Source: Cyanobacteriota bacterium (GTDB lineage: Bacteria > Cyanobacteriota > Cyanobacteriia > Leptolyngbyales > Leptolyngbyaceae). Taken from it: a stretch of DNA of 7,288 bases. A program made the translations under genes and the position numbers. Under the pieces are notes generated by a model, which was not told the origin of the DNA, did not search any database, and worked only from the letters and a program-made list of their open reading frames with translations. Each line of letters begins with the position of its first letter. Within the stretch, counting starts at the first letter, position 1. Below are positions 1 through 5,339 of this stretch, piece after piece. Location: contig JAIXVO010000440.1 of assembly GCA_027482985.1 (NCBI GenBank), positions 1 through 7,288 of the forward strand, read 5' to 3'.

Positions 1-784
1 CGTCAAACGGCACCATGACCGCAGTGTCGCTGACTTGCCGAAACTTGAGATAGTACTCACACAAAAAGCTGGAGGTGGCGATCGCATCGGTGGCGTAGAT
101 TTTTCCCAGCTTCGGAAAGGCTTGGGCTAAGCGATGGGAGAGGCGACCATAGCCCGCCCCGATATCAAGAATTGGGAAATTGCTGCGTTGAGACAGCGTT
201 AAGTGGCGTTCAAGAAAATAAATTTCGGCGAGAGAATCCAGCAAATCGCGACTCACCCAGCGATCGCCCACATCCACGGTGTAAGCGCCGAACAAAGTAT
301 CTTCGGTCAGGGTTTCCAGCAGGCGCAAAAAGTCGATCGATTTGAAATAGTAGGTCGCCAGTGCATAATGCAGGTCGGTATTGATTTCGCGATGCTGCCA
401 GACATAGCCGCCATCCGCTCGAAAGCGGTAGAGGTCGATTTCCTGTTGCACAAACGCCTCTGTCCACAGGGAAGGGGTCATTACGGGATGCTGCAGGGCG
501 CGGTAGCGTTGCGTCAAATCCGTCAGTCGCGTATTACTGGGAATCAGCAGGTAGGATGCCCCATCCGGGAGATCCAGGGCTTGATGCGGGTAGAGATCAA
601 AAAACTTTTCGGGCAGGTGCAGGCGATCGCAGAGGCGATCGTGCCGCGACTTAAGTGCCTGATAATCGCTCAGCAAGGCTTGGAACTCTTGCTCCAACAA
701 CCGCAGCCGTTCCAGTCCAGTTTTCCGCACAAACTGCACATTCACTGCGCCCAAAGCGGCATTCACGCGAGAACCGAGAGACAT
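1..784 (-). CDS. Putative sugar O-methyltransferase, class I SAM-dependent (partial, N-terminal 261 residues)
   Basis: The reading frame opens at an ATG (784-782) and stays open to the left window edge, so the C-terminus is missing. The N-terminal 55 residues are rich in Leu, Glu and Arg (around LERLRLLEQEFQALL, residues 24-38) and look helical. The SAM-binding motif I is clear at residues 205-215 (ILDIGAGYGRL). It is followed by an acidic residue in ATDAIA (231-236), which could bind the ribose of SAM, and by the stretch SSFLCEYYLKFR (238-249). From memory, this combination is typical of the 'putative sugar O-methyltransferase' family seen near glycan-synthesis genes; the sugar acceptor is inferred, not visible. 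The upstream gene (DUF433) ends 52 bases away, so cotranscription is possible. No strong Shine-Dalgarno precedes the ATG. Class I methyltransferase is near certain; the sugar substrate is moderately supported. Confidence 0.8.
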   Translation of the reverse strand, partial: MSLGSRVNAALGAVNVQFVRKTGLERLRLLEQEFQALLSDYQALKSRHDRLCDRLHLPEKFFDLYPHQALDLPDGASYLLIPSNTRLTDLTQRYRALQHPVMTPSLWTEAFVQQEIDLYRFRADGGYVWQHREINTDLHYALATYYFKSIDFLRLLETLTEDTLFGAYTVDVGDRWVSRDLLDSLAEIYFLERHLTLSQRSNFPILDIGAGYGRLSHRLAQAFPKLGKIYATDAIATSSFLCEYYLKFRQVSDTAVMVPFD

Positions 785-836
785 TGATCCAGCAGTAGTG
801 AATTAATCCCCTCATACTACCATCCCACTAAAAACT

Positions 837-1211
837 TCACTGTTCTGGTTGATGTTGAGATTTAGAGTGCTGAAGTTTGGCCCAAGCGGCTTCCATGCCG
901 GGGGGAGGGGGGAGGGTAGCAATGCGAGTGACTCGCTCACGATTCTGAGCTTCGTAGTACTGTCGCAGTGCTTCAGCTTCTTTGACGACTTGAGCATACT
1001 CAGCTTCTACTGCCAGTCGATGTGCCTCAATGTAGTCGATTGCCGCTTTGATTTGAGGCTCGGTCAAATCAAAGAGTCCTTGAATCAAGTGGGGTGGATA
1101 CTGAGCAATCAGGTAATCCATGACATCATAGAGCGTGATGCGCGTGCCTGCGATCGTCAGCCCACGTTCCGTCCGAATGATTTGAGGGGGGGCATGAGTC
1201 GGCGCATTCAT
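837..1211 (-). CDS. DUF433 domain protein, antitoxin-like, no adjacent toxin gene
   Basis: This encodes 124 residues. The DUF433 core covers about residues 12-65: RGLTIAGTRITLYDV (16-30), then LIAQYPPHLIQGLFDLT, then a helix AAIDYIEAH. DUF433 is a small helix-turn-helix fold often found as the antitoxin beside a DUF5615 PIN-like toxin. Here a charged helix follows (about 66-95), then a proline run (PPPPG, 101-105) and a Gln/His-rich tail. The frame is open upstream to a TTG or ATG-like start at 1400, but that part would overlap the end of cobQ, is rich in Arg and Pro, and lacks family similarity. I therefore chose the ATG at 1211, which begins just before the domain and has a weak GGGAA upstream. 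The gap to the cobQ stop is 32 bases. The next gene downstream is a methyltransferase, not a toxin. A DNA-binding or antitoxin role is inferred from the family. Confidence 0.82.
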   Translation of the reverse strand: MNAPTHAPPQIIRTERGLTIAGTRITLYDVMDYLIAQYPPHLIQGLFDLTEPQIKAAIDYIEAHRLAVEAEYAQVVKEAEALRQYYEAQNRERVTRIATLPPPPGMEAAWAKLQHSKSQHQPEQ

Positions 1212-1243
1212 CGGCTGTTCCCGGTTCAGGATAGGATCACAAA

Positions 1244-2725
1244 TTAATTTGATTCTGGGGGAAGGAAGGGAGCTAGGTTGAGGTGGGGTTCGATCAGGTC
1301 GGCGAGGAGGTCGAGCATCATTTCGCGTTGTTCGCGGTAGTTGGCGACCCCAGTGGGGAGGGATTTTAAGCCGCGTTGTTGGCGCAGCCGATTGAGCCAT
1401 GCCCGCCGCCAGGGACCGTTATCGAAAATGCCATGCAGGTAAGTACCCCAAACCGCCATGTTATCGTCCACAATGCCGAGATTGGCATCATCAAACAGCG
1501 ATTGGGTGCCCGTCGCGTCTTCCATCAGGCGCGATCGCCCCTGGTGAATTTCGTAGCCCGTGACGGGTAAGCCTTCCTGGGGAAAGTTGGAGGTGACAGT
1601 CCGCTGGCGGGCGATTCGCTGTCCGGCAATGACGGTTTTGATCGGCAGTAACCCCAATCCTTTAAACCGCCCTTCCTGGCCTTCAATGCCTTCCGGGTCG
1701 GCCAAAATTTTGCCCAACATTTGAAACCCGCCGCAAATGCCCAGCACTGTACCGCCCGCCGCTACATAGTTTTGGATTTCCTCCGCCATGCCTGTTTTAT
1801 GCAGCACGATCAAATCCGCGATCGTCGTTTTGGAACCGGGAATGATCAGGGCATCGGGATGACCCAGCGGCGGCTTCGGCACAATGTATTTGACCGAGAC
1901 GGAGGCTTCCGCTTCCAGGGGGTCGAAATCTGTAAAGTTCGAGATCCGGGGCAGGCGCAACACCGCAATATTGATATCGCTGTTGGGCGTGGGAGTACGC
2001 GGATCGAGCAGGCTGAGAGAATCTTCGGCGGGAAAGGATTGTTCCAGCCAGGGAATCACCCCGACGACGGGAATCCCCAGGCGGTCTTCTAACCAGTCAA
2101 TGCCCGGTTGCAAGAGCGATCGCTGGCCGCGAAATTTGTTGATCACAATCCCTTTCACCAGCGCCCGTTCATCGGGGTCGAGCAGCTCCATCGTGCCAAC
2201 GACATGGGCAAATGCGCCCCCGCGATCAATGTCCACGACCAGTAAAGTCGGGGCATCTAAATGCTTGGCGACCCGCATATTAGTCAGATCGCGATGCTTC
2301 AGATTGATTTCGGCGGGACTGCCTGCCCCCTCACAAACGAGAACATCGTATTCCTCAGACAGCCGCTTGAGCGACTCCTGAATCGCCGACCAGCCCGAAT
2401 CAAAACATTTCTCATAATATTCTGCTGCCGTGACTCGCTCCACCGCTTTGCCCTTTTGAATCACCAGTGAAGTCATATCACCCTGGGGTTTGAGCAGAAT
2501 CGGGTTCATATCCACCGTGGGCGTAACACCAGCGGCCCAAGCCTGGACCGCCTGAGCGTGACCCATCTCACCCCCATTGGCAGTGACATACGCATTCAAG
2601 GCCATGTTTTGCCCTTTAAAGGGAGCAACTCGCCACCCACGTCGATTCAAGATCCGACAAATGGCGGTAACGAGTAGAGATTTACCTGCGTGGGAGGTTG
2701 TTCCCACCACCATCATGGCTTTCAT
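1244..2725 (-). CDS. cobQ: Cobyric acid synthase (glutamine-hydrolysing)
   Basis: The enzyme amidates four carboxyl side chains of adenosylcobyrinic acid a,c-diamide, using ATP and glutamine, to give adenosylcobyric acid; this is a late cytosolic step of cobamide synthesis. The 493 residues match the family's usual length. The N-terminal half is the dethiobiotin-synthetase-like ATPase domain: P-loop GTTSHAGKS (8-16), CEGAGSP (131-137) and VDIDRGGAFAHV (164-175). The C-terminal half is a class I glutamine amidotransferase domain with the cysteine in GICGGFQMLG (Cys331) and the histidine in TYLHGIFDN (His431); GYEIHQGRS (391-399) is a further family motif. A longer frame begins at a TTG at 2743, but the ATG at 2725 has AGGAG five bases upstream and places the P-loop as in relatives. 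No other cobamide genes are in the window and no B12 riboswitch fits in the 70-base gap upstream. All key residues are present. Confidence 0.97.
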   Translation of the reverse strand: MKAMMVVGTTSHAGKSLLVTAICRILNRRGWRVAPFKGQNMALNAYVTANGGEMGHAQAVQAWAAGVTPTVDMNPILLKPQGDMTSLVIQKGKAVERVTAAEYYEKCFDSGWSAIQESLKRLSEEYDVLVCEGAGSPAEINLKHRDLTNMRVAKHLDAPTLLVVDIDRGGAFAHVVGTMELLDPDERALVKGIVINKFRGQRSLLQPGIDWLEDRLGIPVVGVIPWLEQSFPAEDSLSLLDPRTPTPNSDINIAVLRLPRISNFTDFDPLEAEASVSVKYIVPKPPLGHPDALIIPGSKTTIADLIVLHKTGMAEEIQNYVAAGGTVLGICGGFQMLGKILADPEGIEGQEGRFKGLGLLPIKTVIAGQRIARQRTVTSNFPQEGLPVTGYEIHQGRSRLMEDATGTQSLFDDANLGIVDDNMAVWGTYLHGIFDNGPWRRAWLNRLRQQRGLKSLPTGVANYREQREMMLDLLADLIEPHLNLAPFLPPESN

Positions 2726-2730
2726 GCAGA

Positions 2731-2735
2731 CTCCT
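2731..2735 (-). promoter_or_regulatory. Ribosome binding site of cobQ
   Basis: On the minus strand AGGAG lies five bases before the ATG at 2725. It is the best Shine-Dalgarno in the window and decides the cobQ start against the upstream TTG at 2743, which lies before the site and has no comparable sequence. Confidence 0.8.
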
Positions 2736-2795
2736 GGGGGCAAAAATTGAGGAGAGGACAGTAACCGAAATGAGCTATGGCTGGGCGGCGACTCG

Positions 2796-3200
2796 CTAGA
2801 ACGGTAGGCGGAACCAGCGAGTTAGAGCGTTGGCGAGGCGATCGCGACCACTGGGGAGATAACGGCTGCGGGGCAGTTGTTGCCAGCATTCAATCAGCTG
2901 CCGACCTAACGGCGTGACCCGAAAGCTGTCGGTTAAGCCTTGCCCATCTACTTCTCTTCGCAGCAGTCCCACCTGGATCAGCCACAACAGGTCACTTTCG
3001 ACGCGCAATTCCAATAACGGTTTCTCGGTGTACTGGTTGCGGATGCCAGCGGTGGCGGCGATCTCCTTCAGGGAGACACTTTGAGTCACCATATCCGCAA
3101 ATAATTGGAGTTGAAAGGGGGCACAGCGCATGGCTCGCTCGGCTCGGAGCACCGTCCGCTGAGGATATTGAATCGATGAATGGGAAGAAGTAACGGTCAT
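2796..3200 (-). CDS. Small winged-helix-like protein, Npun_F0494-type family
   Basis: This encodes 134 basic residues with no signal peptide or membrane segment. I recognise it, from memory, as a family found only in cyanobacteria and named after Nostoc punctiforme Npun_F0494; its function is unknown. Residues 28-105 read like a winged helix: PFQLQLFADMV, then SVSLKEIAATAGI (41-53) as the turn-helix pair, then LLWLIQVGLLRREV (71-84) and SFRVTPLGRQLIE (92-104). The last part (VTPLGRQLIE) is the usual end of MarR/PadR-like winged helices. The tail is Arg-rich (110-134). A TTG would start the frame at 3257, but MTVTSS at 3200 resembles relatives and the TTG sits inside an inverted repeat. No clear Shine-Dalgarno is seen. 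cobQ follows after 70 bases. A DNA-binding regulator is plausible but unproven. Confidence 0.78.
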   Translation of the reverse strand: MTVTSSHSSIQYPQRTVLRAERAMRCAPFQLQLFADMVTQSVSLKEIAATAGIRNQYTEKPLLELRVESDLLWLIQVGLLRREVDGQGLTDSFRVTPLGRQLIECWQQLPRSRYLPSGRDRLANALTRWFRLPF

Positions 3201-3236
3201 TGCAGGGTTAGCAGCAGCATGAGAACGATCGGAGTA

Positions 3237-3261
3237 TTGATTGCAACAAGATTCCAATCAA
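3237..3261. repeat. Inverted repeat upstream of the winged-helix-like gene
   Basis: TTGATTG (3237-3243) and CAATCAA (3255-3261) form a perfect 7-base dyad with an 11-base spacer. It ends 36 bases upstream of the chosen ATG at 3200. The size and spacing suit an operator for a dimeric regulator or a small RNA hairpin in the leader; the sequence alone does not tell which. Confidence 0.5.
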
Positions 3262-3311
3262 CCGATATCTTATGCAATTTCTTGAGTTTAGGGATGGATT
3301 CTTTTCTAAAT

Positions 3312-3359
3312 TGGTCAGATCTCGCCCAATTTTTGGGACTGTAGAAATTTTTCTGACCG
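3312..3359. repeat. Nested inverted repeats between the DNA methyltransferase and the winged-helix-like gene
   Basis: The outer arms GGTCAGA (3313-3319) and TCTGACC (3352-3358) are perfect complements, with a possible G-T pair outside. They enclose a second dyad, CCCAA-TTT-TTGGG (3325-3337). No T-run follows the structure on the minus strand, so it does not look like a classic intrinsic terminator. It may be a processing site, a protein-binding site or chance in AT-rich DNA. Confidence 0.45.
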
Positions 3360-3383
3360 CAACTTGGGGCAGGCTTTGGCCGA

Positions 3384-3389
3384 ATTATA
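3384..3389 (-). promoter_or_regulatory. Possible -10 element for the winged-helix-like gene and cobQ
   Basis: A perfect TATAAT lies on the minus strand in the 214-base gap downstream of the methyltransferase stop. No good -35 is found at 16-18 bases, and the leader to the ATG at 3200 would be about 175 bases, covering both inverted repeats. This is a weak call based on the hexamer alone. Confidence 0.25.
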
Positions 3390-3414
3390 CCCAATTTGAC
3401 TGCCTCAATCGGTG

Positions 3415-4347
3415 CTATGAACGAATCCGCTGACGACGTTCGGCAATTTTGCGATCGCGCCAAAACCATTCCCCATCGGATAGATGTTCGCTAGCCAGAA
3501 TGCGCGTGATCGCCCAATGGTTGTACTCCGGATTGATCTCGCAACCCAACCACCGCCGGCCCAATTGTTCGGCGACGACCAGCGTGGTTCCAGACCCCGC
3601 AAAGGGGTCTAACACGATGTCGCCTCGTTGGGAAGAAGCCAGCACAAATTTGCGGATCAGGGCTTCCGGTTTTTGGGTGGGATGGGGCGTTTTTTCCCGC
3701 ATGCCATTGCAAGTGGTGGGAATTTCGATCACATCTTTAGGCTTGGCACCCTGCGGATTGGGCACCCAATTCTGGTGGCGATCGCCCTGCTCACCCTTGC
3801 CATATTGGCTCGATATCGCCTGTGGGTGGTTGGGATATTTCAACGTATGATTACCGTAGGGAATCCGGACATGATCCAGATTTAAGGGGGGTGCTTCGGC
3901 ATGCCGAAATAGCAGAATACTTTCGTGCGATCGCCCCCAATCTTGCCCCAGATTTGCCTTGTTTTTGTAGTGCCAAATCAGCCAGCGACAACTGGCGAAG
4001 TGCTGACTAGCTGGGCGTTTAATATCGGCTAGAATTTCGGAAAAACCCATCACATATAATGATCCGGTGGGTTTCAAAATACGGGCAGCAGCTTGCAGCC
4101 AATTCACCGACCAGTCGAGATAAACTTCGGGCGATTCAAAGGTATCCCAGTCTGCCTTCTTAAGATTGTAGGGGGGATCTGCCACGATCAAATCGATCGA
4201 AGCCTCCGGGAGAGAATTTAACCAGGCAAGGGCATCGCCACAAAATAGGGTGCCATTGGGATGGTGATACGCGATCGCGGTAGAAGCAGCGGCAGATGAT
4301 ATTAGGCTGTCGGGCACGATCTCAACCATCTCGAAATTGTGTGACAC
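3415..4347 (-). CDS. Solitary site-specific DNA methyltransferase (beta class, N6-adenine or N4-cytosine)
   Basis: This encodes 310 residues. It transfers a methyl group from SAM to an exocyclic amino group in DNA. The motif order marks the beta class: catalytic DPPYNL at 57-62 (motif IV) comes first, the target-recognition region lies between, then HPTQKP (222-227) and the SAM-binding DPFAGSGTT (247-255), followed by RRWLGCEINPEY. DPPY fits N6-adenine best but does not exclude N4-cytosine. No restriction endonuclease gene is adjacent: the neighbours are a winged-helix-like gene and, divergently, an SH3 protein. It is therefore probably one of the solitary methyltransferases common in cyanobacteria; the GGCC-specific Sll0729/DmtB group is one candidate from memory, unchecked. 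The start is GTG at 4347 or ATG at 4329 (residue 7); neither has a clear Shine-Dalgarno. Four HIP1 copies lie inside the gene. The target sequence cannot be read from the protein. Confidence 0.92.
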   Translation of the reverse strand: MSHNFEMVEIVPDSLISSAAASTAIAYHHPNGTLFCGDALAWLNSLPEASIDLIVADPPYNLKKADWDTFESPEVYLDWSVNWLQAAARILKPTGSLYVMGFSEILADIKRPASQHFASCRWLIWHYKNKANLGQDWGRSHESILLFRHAEAPPLNLDHVRIPYGNHTLKYPNHPQAISSQYGKGEQGDRHQNWVPNPQGAKPKDVIEIPTTCNGMREKTPHPTQKPEALIRKFVLASSQRGDIVLDPFAGSGTTLVVAEQLGRRWLGCEINPEYNHWAITRILASEHLSDGEWFWRDRKIAERRQRIRS

Positions 4348-4348
4348 A
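4338..4348. repeat. Short palindrome over the DNA methyltransferase start
   Basis: TGTGTGACACA is an 11-base palindrome around a central base. It covers the possible GTG start at 4347 and sits just before the alternative ATG at 4329. A protein bound here could block translation start or transcription, but the site is short enough to be chance. Confidence 0.35.
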
Positions 4349-4379
4349 GTACCAAAAAGCGACTAATCCCAAAATTGAT

Positions 4380-4393
4380 ACAAAAATTTTTGT
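4380..4393. repeat. AT-rich perfect palindrome in the divergent intergenic region
   Basis: ACAAAAATTTTTGT is a perfect 14-base palindrome between the divergent methyltransferase and SH3 genes. It could be a regulator site or simply A-tract DNA. No confident -35/-10 pair could be placed for either gene in the 260 bases between 4348 and 4607. Confidence 0.45.
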
Positions 4394-4423
4394 CTTAATT
4401 CAGCAATCAAGACAGCCCTAAAA

Positions 4424-4463
4424 AGCTTGGAGAACCCTGTAAAATCAACCTTCTCCTAAAGCT
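4424..4463. repeat. Long inverted repeat (possible RNA hairpin) in the divergent intergenic region
   Basis: The left arm AGCTTGGAGAA (4424-4434) pairs with the right arm TTCTCC (4451-4456) plus AAGCT (4459-4463). This gives 11 base pairs interrupted by a two-base bulge, with a 16-base loop. It is the strongest hairpin I found in the window. On the plus strand it is followed by ATTAAGTTTTGTT, a loose T-rich stretch rather than a true terminator tail. It lies upstream of the SH3 gene and, on the other strand, upstream of the methyltransferase gene. Confidence 0.5.
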
Positions 4464-4536
4464 ATTAAGTTTTGTTACCGAAATGCGTCGGTTTTCTACT
4501 CTAGCCACATCATGGTCGATTTTGATAGTTTAAATA

Positions 4537-4584
4537 GCAGCTTCTTCTCCAAATCATTCACCGACTGGGGTTGCAGCTTCTTCT
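4537..4584 (+). repeat. 12-base direct repeat in the SH3 gene leader
   Basis: GCAGCTTCTTCT occurs at 4537-4548 and again at 4573-4584, exactly 36 bases apart. The spacing is a multiple of three, so if the upstream ATG at 4512 were used, both copies would be read in the same frame and give Ser-Phe-Phe. With the preferred start at 4608 they lie in the 5' leader. Confidence 0.6.
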
Positions 4585-4607
4585 GTTGTTTACCTCAACT
4601 ATTAAAT

Positions 4608-5339
4608 ATGCAAACTTCCAATTTGGCGCATTTTTCTGATGCTCCCGTAAATGCTGCCGCCCAACCGCGATTTACCCGCCCGCTGACTGCCCTCCTGCCC
4701 GGGTTGCGGTGGCTATCGGGGGTGAGTTTGGCGATCGCCACCATTGGGCTGGGAGTCACAGCAGATCGGGGTGCCGCCCAGGTGGTTTATTTTGAGCGCC
4801 CCGTTAGTGTTTCCGTGAATACGGGTGTCGTTTCCACGAATAGTGGCATTGGGTTGAATGTGCGGTCTGGCCCCGGGCTGCGATTTCCGGTTATTGGGGG
4901 GGCTGACGACGGGAATTTTATGCCCTTAGTCGGGGAGACGGTATTTTCCGATGGCTATGCCTGGCGGCGAGTGGCCACAGGCGGGTGGGCGGCCAGCGAT
5001 TTTGTTAGCGCCAACGGCACTGTGAATGTGTCCTGGAGTAATGGTAATTGTTGGCAGGCTTGTGGCGGCGACTCTCAGCCGATCGATCGCCCCATCAGCG
5101 TCACTCCGCCCATGGTCAGACCTCCCATTTCGGCTCCAGGGCCTTATGTTGCAGCCGTCCCAGGCGGACAAGCCACGCTCAACCAAGTGCGGCGCTATGT
5201 CCCCAGTGCACAGTTGGATCGGGCGCGGGAAGGGTCGTTCGTGAATGCTGGCAACTTTGCCACCCACGATGGCGCACAGGCATTGGCCTCCTACCTGCGG
5301 ACGACGGGGTTTGATGCGCGGGTTATTTATGGTCGGTAG
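4608..5339 (+). CDS. Exported SH3-domain protein with SPOR-like C-terminus
   Basis: This encodes 243 residues from the ATG at 4608. A basic stretch (RFTRPLTALLPGLRW) precedes a hydrophobic core LSGVSLAIATIGLGV (about 36-50) and ends in RGAAQ, a plausible signal peptide cut near residue 57. The bacterial SH3 domain spans about 83-133, with LNVRSGPGLRFPVIG and GGWAASDFV as its hallmark ends. A Pro-rich linker with a Cys pair (148 and 152) follows. The last 60 residues (TLNQVRRYVPSAQL, then FVNAGNF, then ALASYLRTTGFDARVIY) resemble a SPOR peptidoglycan-binding fold. A cell-wall role is inferred from these domains. The frame is open from an ATG at 4512, but the extra 32 residues (Cys- and Phe-rich) would bury the signal peptide. 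Neither start has a good Shine-Dalgarno. The 3' end overlaps the convergent flavoprotein gene by 17 bases. Confidence 0.85.
   Translation: MQTSNLAHFSDAPVNAAAQPRFTRPLTALLPGLRWLSGVSLAIATIGLGVTADRGAAQVVYFERPVSVSVNTGVVSTNSGIGLNVRSGPGLRFPVIGGADDGNFMPLVGETVFSDGYAWRRVATGGWAASDFVSANGTVNVSWSNGNCWQACGGDSQPIDRPISVTPPMVRPPISAPGPYVAAVPGGQATLNQVRRYVPSAQLDRAREGSFVNAGNFATHDGAQALASYLRTTGFDARVIYGR

Noticed and set aside
203..787. Plus-strand open frame of 194 codons
   Set aside because: It lies wholly opposite the sugar O-methyltransferase gene, whose frame carries a clear SAM-binding motif. The plus-strand product has no recognisable domain and no start signal.
1212..1400. Upstream extension of the DUF433 frame to 1400
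   Set aside because: It overlaps the cobQ C-terminus in another frame and encodes Arg/Pro-rich sequence outside the domain. The ATG at 1211 fits the family.
2726..2795. Cobalamin riboswitch upstream of cobQ
   Set aside because: The gap is only 70 bases, too short for the B12 aptamer, and no B12-box-like sequence is apparent.
3197..3469. Minus-strand 90-codon frame across the gap after the DNA methyltransferase
   Set aside because: It overlaps the ends of both neighbouring genes in other frames, has no recognisable domain and is most likely chance in a 214-base gap.
4050..4060. TATAAT on the plus strand inside the methyltransferase gene
   Set aside because: No matching -35 element and no plus-strand gene follows within a sensible distance.
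4407..4448. Possible 13-codon leader peptide on the minus strand, TTG preceded by AGGAGAAGG
   Set aside because: The purine-rich site is part of the hairpin arm, the peptide has no attenuation-like residue run, and the start codon is rare.
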